This document shows positions 32,307 through 41,097 of a stretch of 64,000 nucleotides of DNA, in pieces; position 1 is the stretch's first letter, and each line of letters starts with the position of its first letter. Both the position numbers and the translations under genes were made by a program. The notes below the pieces were generated by a model, which had not been told where the DNA came from, made no database searches, and saw nothing but the letters and a program-made list of their open reading frames with translations. This stretch comes from an uncultured Roseiflexaceae bacterium (lineage in GTDB: Bacteria; Chloroflexota; Chloroflexia; Chloroflexales; Roseiflexaceae): contig CALKHR010000050.1 of the NCBI GenBank assembly GCA_937988885.1, forward strand, positions 14,638 through 78,637. Reading direction: 5' to 3'.

Positions 32307-34520
32307 CTACGGGCCGCGCAACATATCGACCAACGCTTGCGTCTCGCGGTTGGGAGACGCGGTCAACCTGCTTACAGCATAGGTCACAATAAAGTTCGTC
32401 AACATCCCGAACACGCCCGCCGCCACATGCGTAATGCCCAGGATATTCCACTGAGGATTCCAACTGTTCAGCAACATATAGCCAAGTGTCACGAACAAGC
32501 CGGCCAGCATGCCAGCGATCGCGCCCTTGGCATTCGCGCGCTTCCAGAAGATGCCCAGCACCAGAATGGGGAAGAACGTCGCAGCCGCGAATGAGAAGGC
32601 CCATGCCACCAACTGCACAATGATCGCCAGGCGACGCGTGGCCGCGAACGCCGCCGCCACCGCCACCAGCAGAATCAGCACGCGGCCCAACAGCAAGCGC
32701 TCGCGGGGCGATGCCCCAGGGTGGAGCGTGCGAGCATACACATCGTGCGCCAGCGCCGAGGCGATCACCATCAGCAGGCCGTCGGCGGTCGAGAGCGCAG
32801 CCGCCAAGCCGCCCGCCGCCACCAATGCCGCCACCGTATGCGGCAGATTCGCGATCTCCGGCGTCGCCAGCACCACCAGATCAGGATCGATCTTCAACTC
32901 ATCGAACTGCAGAATCCCGTCGCCGTTCGTATCGCTGATCGTCAGCAGCCCGGCCTGCGCCCAGTTCGCCGCCCACTCCGGCACCTCCGTGATCGGCTTG
33001 CCGACCACATTCTGCAGGATCTCCCAGCGCGAGAACGCCGCATACGCCGGAGCGGTGAAATACAGCAGACAGATGAACAACAGCGCCCAACTCACACTGC
33101 GCCGCGCCGCCGCGCCATCGGGCACCGTGTAAAATCGAATCAAAATATGCGGCATCCCCGCCGTGCCGCACATCAAACACAACATCAGCGCCAAGAAGTT
33201 CCACGAACTCCAATTGTTGAACGGCGCCACATAGGCGTTCACAATCCCCTGCTCGGCCTCCAAGCGCGTGATCTGCTGCAACGCCTCGCCGTACATCAAC
33301 TGTGGGATCGGCACGCCCGTCAAGCGCAGCGACAAGATCGTCACAGGCGTCAAATAGGCCAACAACAGCACAATGCACTGCGCCACCTGCGTCCACGTGA
33401 TCGCCCGCATCCCACCCAAGTACGAGCAGAACAACACGGCCCCCAAGCCGATCAGCACGCCCGCCAGGTAATTCACGCCCAAAAAACGGCTCATAATGAT
33501 GCCGACGCCCGTCACCTGCGCCGTCACATACGTGAACGAGATGATCACGCCGATAAACGCCGACACCACCCGCGCCCGGTTGCCCTCGTAGCGCGCCGCC
33601 ACGAAATCGGGGATGGTGAACTGACCGAACTTGCGCAAATACGGCGCGAGCAGCAGGCCCAACAGCACATAGCCGCCCGTCCAGCCCATAATGTAGGCCA
33701 AACCCTCGTAGCCCAACAGCCACAGCGTGCCGGCCATCGAGATGAACGACGCCGCGCTCATCCAGTCGGCGCTCAACGCCATACCGTTGAAGAACGACGG
33801 AATCCGCCGCCGTGCGACGTAATAATCCTCCAGCGTATCGGCCCGCGATGTCACGCCGATCACCGCATAGATGCCGAGCGTGAACACCAGCAGCGCCCAC
33901 CCAAGCACATTCGTGTGCAGGTTCAGCCGATACTCCAGCGTCCCCATCAAAAACACAAACAGCACAAACCCAATGGTAAACAACAGGTACCTCGCGGCGA
34001 CCCGCCACGACGCCACGCGCGCCTCGCGCATCGCGCTCGCCAAGCGCGGCAGCCCTCGCAAACGCTGCTCAAGCCGACCGATCCGCCAGGCATACGCGCT
34101 GATCAGGCCCAAAAACACGATCAGCGAGCCTTGCGAACCCATGTAATAACCGAGCGGGAAACCAGTGAGGATCGTAATCTCGTTCAACCAGGGCGACAGC
34201 ATGGCGGGCACGAACGAGCAACCCATCCACAACAGCAGCAGCACCACAATCATCCGCACATTCGTGGACCAATACTGCTGCGAGGCGCTATCCACCCTCT
34301 GCGCGAGTGGCGTTGCGGGTTGGGCCAGCGTCGAGGCTCGCATCGTCGGCGTGGGGCGCAGCGGCGTCGCGGGGCGCATCGAGGGGGTTGGCTCATCGTC
34401 GCGCCGCAGCCGTGGGAACAGGAAATCGAGCACGCGCAGCGCCACCAGCATCACAACCAGCCACAGCACCAACAGCCGCACCAACGCAAACCAATCGAAG
34501 GATGTGACGCTTTCGGGCAT
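32307..34520 (-). CDS. Fused DUF4212-sodium:solute symporter
   Basis: 737 residues. An N-terminal extra helix (residues 8-30) and a Pro/Thr-rich linker precede a complete DUF4212 unit with ILTGFPLGYYMGSQGSLIVFLGL near residues 110-165. The full large SSS symporter follows, with DYYVARRRIPSFFNGM, SADWMSAASFISMAG and GGLAAALSTADGLL. The large part includes a canonical EF-hand-like loop DTNGDGILQFDE before VVLATPEIANLP. Thus both subunits encoded separately at 27528-29930 are here one polypeptide. Its gene converges with the preceding plus-strand gene with a five-base gap. The cargo is probably a short organic acid. Confidence 0.88.
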   Translation of the reverse strand: MPESVTSFDWFALVRLLVLWLVVMLVALRVLDFLFPRLRRDDEPTPSMRPATPLRPTPTMRASTLAQPATPLAQRVDSASQQYWSTNVRMIVVLLLLWMGCSFVPAMLSPWLNEITILTGFPLGYYMGSQGSLIVFLGLISAYAWRIGRLEQRLRGLPRLASAMREARVASWRVAARYLLFTIGFVLFVFLMGTLEYRLNLHTNVLGWALLVFTLGIYAVIGVTSRADTLEDYYVARRRIPSFFNGMALSADWMSAASFISMAGTLWLLGYEGLAYIMGWTGGYVLLGLLLAPYLRKFGQFTIPDFVAARYEGNRARVVSAFIGVIISFTYVTAQVTGVGIIMSRFLGVNYLAGVLIGLGAVLFCSYLGGMRAITWTQVAQCIVLLLAYLTPVTILSLRLTGVPIPQLMYGEALQQITRLEAEQGIVNAYVAPFNNWSSWNFLALMLCLMCGTAGMPHILIRFYTVPDGAAARRSVSWALLFICLLYFTAPAYAAFSRWEILQNVVGKPITEVPEWAANWAQAGLLTISDTNGDGILQFDELKIDPDLVVLATPEIANLPHTVAALVAAGGLAAALSTADGLLMVIASALAHDVYARTLHPGASPRERLLLGRVLILLVAVAAAFAATRRLAIIVQLVAWAFSFAAATFFPILVLGIFWKRANAKGAIAGMLAGLFVTLGYMLLNSWNPQWNILGITHVAAGVFGMLTNFIVTYAVSRLTASPNRETQALVDMLRGP

Positions 34521-34574
34521 AACAGCGCACCTCGCTTAAACCAACGTGCCTCAACACAACGCCATAGAGGGAAT

Positions 34575-34606
34575 GAAAAAAGGGCGCGTCGTCAACTTCA
34601 GCGCCC
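34575..34606 (-). terminator. Intrinsic terminator of the two-component operon
   Basis: On the minus strand GGGCGC (34606-34601) pairs with GCGCCC (34587-34582), followed by six or more T (34581-34576). It lies 115 bases after the histidine kinase stop. Confidence 0.65.
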
Positions 34607-34720
34607 GTCGCTCCGTACAACCTCCGTCGTGTTCAACGTGTGCGCGCTCGGGCAGCTGTGGCGCTACGCGCCAAAACGCGCGCCGCTGTACTCGCGGCCA
34701 TCCAACGCCCGCATCGTCGC

Positions 34721-35881
34721 TCAATTCATCGCCGGGATCAGCGTGCCACACGTCGGCAACGTCACATAAAACGTCGAACCCTGACCCAACCCAGCGCTCT
34801 CGACCCAGATCTCGCCGCCCTGTGCATACACCAAGTGCCGCGCGATCGTCAGCCCGATGCCTGTCCCGCCGCTCTTGCGGGCGCGGGATTTATCGACGCG
34901 ATAGAATCGCTCGAATAGATGCGGCAAGTGCTCCGCCTCGATGCCGATTCCACTATCCTGCACCGCTATCTGCACAAAGAAGTCGAACGACTCGACCTTA
35001 ATAGCCACATTCCCGCCGTCGGGCGTGTAGCGCAGCGCGTTCGAGAGCAGGTTAATCAGGATCTGCTCAAAGCGATTCGGATCAACCAGAATCTTGGGCA
35101 GTTCGGGCGGCATCTGCACATCGAGGTGAATATTCTGCGCGGCGAACTGCGGCATAAACTGCGCTGCGATCTGCTCGATCAGCGGGGGCAAGTCGGTGGG
35201 GCGCGGCTCGATCCGCAGTTGCCCGGCCTCGGCCCGCGAGAGCAGCACCAACTCCTCGGTCAGCCACTTCAGGCGCACCGCTTCGTGCTGCACCATCGCA
35301 AAGATCTGCGGCTCGGGCGCGATCACCCCATCGATCAAGCCCTCCATGTAGCCCTCGATCGTGGTGAGCGGGGTGCGCAATTCGTGCGTCACATCGGCCA
35401 ACAATGCCAAACGGCGCTGCTCGGTCTGCTCCAACGCCGCCGCAAGCTGATTAATGCTCAGGCTCAGGTCGGCCAACTCATCATCGGAGCGGATACTGGT
35501 GCGTTCGCGGTAGTAGCCCTGCGCCAGGCGGCGGCTCACGCTCGAAAGCTCCTGCAACGGCTCGACAACCCGACGCGACACGAACAGGCTCACCACAATC
35601 GCCGCAGCCAGCGCCGCAAAGCCCGAAACCAGCAGCGATTGATCGACCACCATCTGAAAATACTCCATCTGGTTCATCTCATCTGGTGGCAACTGGTTCA
35701 GGCCCGTATCGAGCTGTGCCGTCTCCGAGGCAGCCGCGCCCAACGACAGATTCAACTCACGGGGCAGTTGGATCTCGGCGAGGAAATGCGCGGTTGGCAA
35801 CAGCACCACCACGCCGATCAGAATGACCAGCAGGTGCGACACCATCAACTTCCAGCGTAGTTGTCGCAGCCAAACCAGCAT
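34721..35881 (-). CDS. Sensor histidine kinase
   Basis: 386 residues. Two membrane helices (about 12-34 and 82-102) flank a short outside loop of some 45 residues. A HAMP domain (SRRVVEPLQELSSVSRRLA) follows, then HisKA with DVTHELRTPLTTIEGY and the phospho-accepting His. The HATPase domain has NLLSNALRYTP, DSGIGI and GGTGIGLTIARHLV. It is 15 bases behind the response regulator gene on the same strand, a classical pair. The small sensor loop suggests detection of envelope state rather than a large ligand. Confidence 0.92.
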   Translation of the reverse strand: MLVWLRQLRWKLMVSHLLVILIGVVVLLPTAHFLAEIQLPRELNLSLGAAASETAQLDTGLNQLPPDEMNQMEYFQMVVDQSLLVSGFAALAAAIVVSLFVSRRVVEPLQELSSVSRRLAQGYYRERTSIRSDDELADLSLSINQLAAALEQTEQRRLALLADVTHELRTPLTTIEGYMEGLIDGVIAPEPQIFAMVQHEAVRLKWLTEELVLLSRAEAGQLRIEPRPTDLPPLIEQIAAQFMPQFAAQNIHLDVQMPPELPKILVDPNRFEQILINLLSNALRYTPDGGNVAIKVESFDFFVQIAVQDSGIGIEAEHLPHLFERFYRVDKSRARKSGGTGIGLTIARHLVYAQGGEIWVESAGLGQGSTFYVTLPTCGTLIPAMN

Positions 35882-35896
35882 AGGGCGCCCTGCTGC

Positions 35897-36613
35897 TCAT
35901 TGTCGATGCGCCACGAACTTATAGCCCACACCCCGCAGCGTCTGGATCATGCTCGGGTTCGCGGGGTCGTCCTCTAGCTTACGGCGCAGCAAGCCGATAT
36001 GCACATCGACCACACGATCGATCCCAGCGAAATCGTGGCCCCACACGCGTTCGAGCAACTGATCGCGGCTAAACACGCGGCCAGGTTGCTCGGCCAGCGC
36101 GTACAAGAGGTCGAACTCACGGGGCGTCAACTCGATCTGCTGTTGTTCGCGCCACACCTCGCGGCGCTCGGGGTCGATCTTGATCTCATCGAAATGAAGC
36201 GGAGGGCGCTCCATCAAACTCGATTCGCGGCTGTGCAGGGCGGATGTGCGGCTCCGACGCAAGATCGCCTTCACACGCATCACCAACTCACGAGGACTGA
36301 ACGGCTTGGTCAAATAGTCGTCGGCCCCGACCGATAAGCCCACAATCTTATCGATCTCCTCGGATCGGGCGGTCAGCATCAACACGTAGGTATCGAACTC
36401 TTGTTGAATGCGACGGCACACCTCCAACCCATCCATACCGGGCAGCATCACATCCAGCACCACCAAATTCGGGCGCTGGCTACGAGTCTGAGCCAGTGCG
36501 GAAGGGCCATCTAAAGCCGTACAGACATTAAACCCATCGGCCCGTAAATAACTGGCGATCAGATCAAGAATCGGTGGCTCGTCGTCGACGACCAGGATCG
36601 TTGCGCTCTGCAT
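35897..36613 (-). CDS. OmpR/PhoB-family response regulator
   Basis: 238 residues. The receiver domain has DDEPPILD acidic residues, the phospho-acceptor Asp in LVVLDVMLPGMDG and the conserved Lys in DDYLTKPFSPRELV. The C-terminal winged helix carries LTPREFDLLYALAEQPGRVFSRDQLLERVWG and VDVHIGLLRRKLE. It is first in the operon with the histidine kinase. A perfect 18-base palindrome lies 70 bases upstream and may be a binding site. Confidence 0.94.
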   Translation of the reverse strand: MQSATILVVDDEPPILDLIASYLRADGFNVCTALDGPSALAQTRSQRPNLVVLDVMLPGMDGLEVCRRIQQEFDTYVLMLTARSEEIDKIVGLSVGADDYLTKPFSPRELVMRVKAILRRSRTSALHSRESSLMERPPLHFDEIKIDPERREVWREQQQIELTPREFDLLYALAEQPGRVFSRDQLLERVWGHDFAGIDRVVDVHIGLLRRKLEDDPANPSMIQTLRGVGYKFVAHRQ

Positions 36614-36680
36614 CGAACAGATCCTCCGATTAGTATAGATTCTGATACCGTTTAAGCGACGGTTATCGCACTATGTTTGA

Positions 36681-36698
36681 ATACGGCGGACGCCGTAT
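36681..36698. promoter_or_regulatory. Palindrome upstream of response regulator
   Basis: ATACGGCG-GA-CGCCGTAT, eight-base arms with a two-base centre. This form suits a dimeric DNA-binding protein better than an RNA hairpin. Located in the promoter region of the two-component operon. Confidence 0.4.
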
Positions 36699-36825
36699 AA
36701 GCCGCAGATGATGGAGAGGAAACGGGCACTATTCTGCGATGTAAGTGGAATGCTACAAAAGAGACAAGCCGGTACAACTATTGTAGCACATGTTGCAAAT
36801 ATACAATACAGAAGATTTTACTGTT

Positions 36826-36862
36826 GTAGGATCGATGCACTGTAGCAGCACATCGACCCTAC
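36826..36862. repeat. Inverted repeat related to the R1 hairpin
   Basis: GTAGGATCGATG (36826-36837) and CATCGACCCTAC (36851-36862) pair at 11 of 12 positions. The core (TCGATGC...GCA-CATCGA) resembles the hairpin of R1 copy B. It sits after the stop of the beta-helix protein gene and may act as its terminator, though no T-run follows. Confidence 0.45.
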
Positions 36863-36890
36863 TTCATCCGAATCAGCGACTATGACGTTG

Positions 36891-38963
36891 TTAGGGCGCC
36901 CAGACGATATACAGCGGCGAGGCACTGACCACATCCCCATGCACATCTTGCAATTCGATGGAGATCGTTTGGCCCGCCCACGGCGCTAACTGCTCCTGTG
37001 GTATCTCGACCAATGCGGGCAACGGCGGCCCGTTCGCCCCGTAATCGTGCCGGAAGATGATCGTGCCCCCGCTCAGCAGCGTGATCTGATCATCGACCAT
37101 CGCAGGCTCCAAGCTATTGGGATTCGACGAGATGTAGAAGCTTCCCGTGGTCGGCAGCAGATCGGGGAGCGTGAGCGTCATCGTCAGGAACACCTCGCCT
37201 TGCTGAAGCACTGGTCGATTCAGCACCTCAACAACACTCATTGGCGAAATCGTGATCCCCGTAATGTCCTGAACTATCGGCAGGTGAATCAACCTTGGAC
37301 CGGGTTGAGGGGTAATGGTCGCCGTTGGCGTATTCGTTGGAGTTTGCGTCGGTGTGCTTGTCGCTGTCGCTGTCGCGGTTGGCGTATTCGTCGGCGTGTT
37401 TGTTGCCGTTGCGGTCGCGGTTGGCGTATCCGTCGGCGTGTTTGTCGCGGTTGGCGTATTCGTCGGCGTGCTTGTCGGCGTTGCTGTAGCCGTTGGCGTA
37501 TTCGTCGGCGTTGCTGTAGCCGTTGGCGTATTCGTTGGTGTGCTTGTCGCCGTCGCTGTCGCTGTGGACGTCGGCGTACTGGTCGGTGTGCTTGTCGCCG
37601 TTGCTGTAGACGTCGGCGTATTCGTCGGCGTATTCGTCGGCGTTGCTGTAGACGTCGGCGTTTGCGTTGGCGCTACATAGAGCTCAAACGCGCCTCTATC
37701 GCAAACACCGTTGAATGGCCGAGCGTTCCCACGTTGGTCGGTCGCCGCACATGTCGCATTGTTACCACTATCAAGCGCCGGGCTGCCGCTCAGCAGGGCG
37801 TGCGTGAAGGTCGGCCCGCCATTGTCGGCCAGCGCACCGAGCAGTGGATTTATCGGAGTCATAAGTGAGCCGATGAGGTTGCTATTCACACCATTCGTCA
37901 TGCCAGTGAGGCCGGTGCTAATACCAATCAGATTGTACGAACTGGTGTTGGCCACCATCCCACTTATCTCATCGCGTACCGTGGTAATGCTGTTGAAATT
38001 ACCCGCCACAATCGTATTATGCAGCGTAACCGTTCCATCGCCACGGGCTAACCCACCACCTAGGCCAATACCGTTATTGTCGATATCGGCGGTATTATTA
38101 GTGATCGTCACATTATTAAGCGTGGCATCGCCCATAAACACATGCACGCCACCCCCATCACCATTAGTAGCATTACCCGAAATAGTGCTGTTTGTAATAA
38201 TGAGGGAGCCTTGGGAGGAAATCCCACCGCCTGAACCCATCGCCATGTTGTTGGAGATGGTTGAATTCGTGATCGTGAGTGTGCCTGTGTTATGCAGACC
38301 GCCGCCGTTATTTGTTGCGGTCTGATTCTCAGAGATCGTGCTATTGTTGATCGTTAGGTGGCCACGATTCTCAATCGCGCCGTTGGCGCCAGAAAAGTTA
38401 TTGATTACCCGAATCGAATTGAACTCCGACGTAACATTGGTATGCAGATAGATCGCACCACCATCTTTGAAGGAAACGTTGCGGACATCACCGTTCCGAA
38501 GCGTTAGGTTCAATAGCGTGAAGGTAGTAGAAGCGGTGGGAAATACATCAAAAATGCGCTCAATATTACCACCATCAATGATCGTATTATCAATGCCGTT
38601 GCCTTGGATCGTCAGGCTTCTCTTAATGTCGAGATCCCCACCAACGTTGTTATCATCATTGAGAATGCCCGAGAGCACAAAGACCCCATTGACAGCAAAC
38701 GTGATAACATCGGCCTCTACGGTTTGGTTCGCCACACAAATGGCCTCACGCAGACTGACCACCCCGTCTGGACCAGGCAACGCAGCCGGTGTCAGCGATG
38801 TGCATTCACCCGCATCAACCGTATCGTTCACGGTCGTTACTGTAATTGTCGCCGCATAAACGGGCTTCTGCGGCACAAACACCACAAACGACAGCAGCAG
38901 CACAAAAAAAATGCTTGGTCGAAGGAACACCAAACATCGAGCGAATCTACCAGTCGTATGCAC
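36891..38963 (-). CDS. Secreted CSLREA/beta-helix repeat protein with Thr-Pro linker
   Basis: About 690 residues. The start is taken as GTG 38963, which has AGAGGAG eight bases upstream; an in-frame ATG at 39050 has none. A signal peptide (FFVLLLSFVVFVPQKPVYA) is followed by a CSLREA motif (VSLREAICVANQ). About 330 residues of right-handed parallel beta-helix repeats come next (LTINNSTISENQTATNNGGGLHNTG type). A 130-residue linker of TPT/TAT/TNTP units leads to a C-terminal beta domain of about 120 residues. Such proteins are surface or secreted adhesin-like molecules, frequent in Chloroflexota. The linker may span the envelope. It stands alone, between the two-component operon and ABC exporters. 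Confidence 0.82.
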   Translation of the reverse strand: MHTTGRFARCLVFLRPSIFFVLLLSFVVFVPQKPVYAATITVTTVNDTVDAGECTSLTPAALPGPDGVVSLREAICVANQTVEADVITFAVNGVFVLSGILNDDNNVGGDLDIKRSLTIQGNGIDNTIIDGGNIERIFDVFPTASTTFTLLNLTLRNGDVRNVSFKDGGAIYLHTNVTSEFNSIRVINNFSGANGAIENRGHLTINNSTISENQTATNNGGGLHNTGTLTITNSTISNNMAMGSGGGISSQGSLIITNSTISGNATNGDGGGVHVFMGDATLNNVTITNNTADIDNNGIGLGGGLARGDGTVTLHNTIVAGNFNSITTVRDEISGMVANTSSYNLIGISTGLTGMTNGVNSNLIGSLMTPINPLLGALADNGGPTFTHALLSGSPALDSGNNATCAATDQRGNARPFNGVCDRGAFELYVAPTQTPTSTATPTNTPTNTPTSTATATSTPTSTPTSTATATATSTPTNTPTATATPTNTPTATATPTSTPTNTPTATNTPTDTPTATATATNTPTNTPTATATATSTPTQTPTNTPTATITPQPGPRLIHLPIVQDITGITISPMSVVEVLNRPVLQQGEVFLTMTLTLPDLLPTTGSFYISSNPNSLEPAMVDDQITLLSGGTIIFRHDYGANGPPLPALVEIPQEQLAPWAGQTISIELQDVHGDVVSASPLYIVWAP
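37310..37675 (-). repeat. Coding low-complexity array (Thr-Pro-Thr linker)
   Basis: Short tandem units such as GGCGTATTCGTCGGC repeated irregularly. They encode the TPT/TNTP linker of the secreted protein. Such arrays change length easily by slippage. Confidence 0.8.
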
Positions 38964-39201
38964 TTTCACAGCTCCTCTGCACCTGGGCAACATTGCAAGA
39001 TAAGACGTTCCACCACGAAACGGCGGTTCAATCACAAACCGAGCCGTCAAACCAAATCCGTTGGACTCGGTTTACTCCACATTGAGATAGGCGCATGTAG
39101 GAGCTCAGATGCAAATTATAGCATCAAAATATGTTCAAAACATAAAAAATCGTGAGTATATCCCATCGATACACTCACGATTACGACATTTTGTCCTACT
39201 C

Positions 39202-41037
39202 TTATTCGCGGTACGCACCCACCTGCTCGATGTATTCGAGCGATTGATGGCGGAAGTATGTGTTGTACAGCGCGGCGTAATGCCCACCCGCCTCCAACAG
39301 CGAGTGATGCGTGCCCTCCTCGATGATCTGCCCCGCACGCATCACAATGATGCGATCTGCCGAGCGCACGGTCGAGAGGCGGTGCGCGATGATGATGCTG
39401 GTGCGGTCGCGCATCACCACATCGAGCCCTTCCTGGATCTGCGCCTCAGTGAACGGATCAACGCTCGCCGTCGCCTCATCGAGGATGAAGATCGACGGAT
39501 CTTGCAGCAGCACCCGCGCCAACGCCACCAACTGCCGCTGCCCCAGCGACAAGCGCGCGCCTCGCTCTCCCACCTCGGTCTGCAAGCCGTTCGGCAGGTC
39601 GTCGATCCACTCGCCGCCGCCGAGCTTCAGGGCCGCCTGCAACACCGCATCATCATCCACCTCGGGGCGCCCGTAGCGAATGTTATCGGCCACCGTGCCC
39701 GAGAACAGGAACGGCACCTGCGGCACCAGCCCGATCTGCCGCCGATACTGCGCCAAATCCAGCGTGCGAATATCGCGTCCATCGATGAGCAGCCGCCCGC
39801 CCTGAAACTCGTAGAAGCGCGTGATCAGGCGCACCAAGCTCGACTTCCCCGCGCCCGTATGCCCAACCACCGCCAACGTCTGCCCGGGCGGGATATCGAG
39901 CGAGAAGTCGCGCAGCACCAAGTTCGCATTGCTCGACGGCTCGTCCGAACTGGTGTAGCTGAACGACAGGTTCTCGAAGCGGATATGGCCCTGCAGTTTC
40001 CCAATCGGCTCATTCGCCAGTTGCACCACCTTCGGGTCGGCATCGATCAGCGCGAACACCCGCTCGCTGGCCGACAAGCCCTGCTGGAACTGGCTCCAGA
40101 ACGAGGCCACGCTCGTCAGTGGGAACAGCAGCATATTCAGCACCTGCACAAACAGGTACCACTCACCCGCCGACAATAGCCCCTGCAGCGCGTAGCCACC
40201 GCCAAAGTACACCACAATGCCCGTCGCGATCGCCGAGAGCATATCCAAAGTCGGGAAGATCGTGTTCAGCACATAACCGCGCAACAGCCGCACACGGTAC
40301 GCAAGCTGATTCGTTGCGCGGAACTGCTCGTACACGCTCGCCTCTTGGCGGAAGCTCTTCGCCACCGCGATGCCGCTCACCGTCTCCTGGATCGCCGCAT
40401 TCACCTCGGCAGTGGCGCGCTGCCCGCGCTGCGTGGTCCACCGCGCGATCCGGCGGAAGGCGAGCGCCGCGATGACCACCACCGGCCCAATCGCCAGCGT
40501 CAGCATCGCGAGCCGCGGATGAATCCAGATCAACACAGTACTGACCAAGGCGATCATCAGCACCTGACCGATCAACTCGATCGTGAGCGTGATCACCGAC
40601 GAGAAGTCCTGCGTATCGGAGGTGACGCGACTCACGATCTTGCCCGATGAGAACTGGTCGTAGAACGAGAGGTCGTGCTTCATCACTGCGGCGAAGGCAT
40701 CCTCGCGCAGCGCCAACACCACATCGCCAACCACCTGCGCGGCCAACGTCTGGCGCACGAAGTTGAACACCCAGTTCATCGAGCCGAGCACCGCCACCAA
40801 GCCCGCCATGCCCAGCAGCAACTGCAAGGCCACATTGCCGGCCAACGCATCGATACCGCTCGACACCACCAACGGCGAGATCGCTTGTACTAGCGAACCG
40901 AGCACAACCATCGTCGCCACCACAAACATCTTCCGGCTGTGTGGCTTGAAGTAGTCTAAGATTCGCTTGACCAGCGCGCCATCGCTATAGTTACGGTCGT
41001 ATTCTTCGGCCTCTAGGCCATCGAGCACAAAACCCAT
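39202..41037 (-). CDS. ABC exporter half-transporter (second gene of pair)
   Basis: About 611 residues: an N-terminal six-helix membrane domain, then an ATPase with VVGHTGAGKSSLVRLI, LSLGQRQLVALARVL and IFILDEATASVD. Start ATG 41037 is preferred, with GGGAGAG upstream, over the in-frame ATG 41082. The signature LSLGQ replaces LSGGQ, a deviation often found in one partner of heterodimeric exporters. The gene is 60 bases after its partner. Possible substrates are drugs or lipids. Confidence 0.9.
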   Translation of the reverse strand: MGFVLDGLEAEEYDRNYSDGALVKRILDYFKPHSRKMFVVATMVVLGSLVQAISPLVVSSGIDALAGNVALQLLLGMAGLVAVLGSMNWVFNFVRQTLAAQVVGDVVLALREDAFAAVMKHDLSFYDQFSSGKIVSRVTSDTQDFSSVITLTIELIGQVLMIALVSTVLIWIHPRLAMLTLAIGPVVVIAALAFRRIARWTTQRGQRATAEVNAAIQETVSGIAVAKSFRQEASVYEQFRATNQLAYRVRLLRGYVLNTIFPTLDMLSAIATGIVVYFGGGYALQGLLSAGEWYLFVQVLNMLLFPLTSVASFWSQFQQGLSASERVFALIDADPKVVQLANEPIGKLQGHIRFENLSFSYTSSDEPSSNANLVLRDFSLDIPPGQTLAVVGHTGAGKSSLVRLITRFYEFQGGRLLIDGRDIRTLDLAQYRRQIGLVPQVPFLFSGTVADNIRYGRPEVDDDAVLQAALKLGGGEWIDDLPNGLQTEVGERGARLSLGQRQLVALARVLLQDPSIFILDEATASVDPFTEAQIQEGLDVVMRDRTSIIIAHRLSTVRSADRIIVMRAGQIIEEGTHHSLLEAGGHYAALYNTYFRHQSLEYIEQVGAYRE

Positions 41038-41097
41038 ACATCTCTCCCGAATGATAGGCGACAGAGTTGCACATTCACACAACCAGCATCCAAGCGT

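Noticed and set aside
32721..34769. 682-codon open frame antisense to the fused symporter
   Set aside because: Composition (His, Arg, Gln repeats) fits an antisense shadow.
37310..37675. Regular short repeats that might suggest a CRISPR array
   Set aside because: Units have no spacers of constant size and translate in frame into a Thr-Pro-rich linker of a secreted protein.
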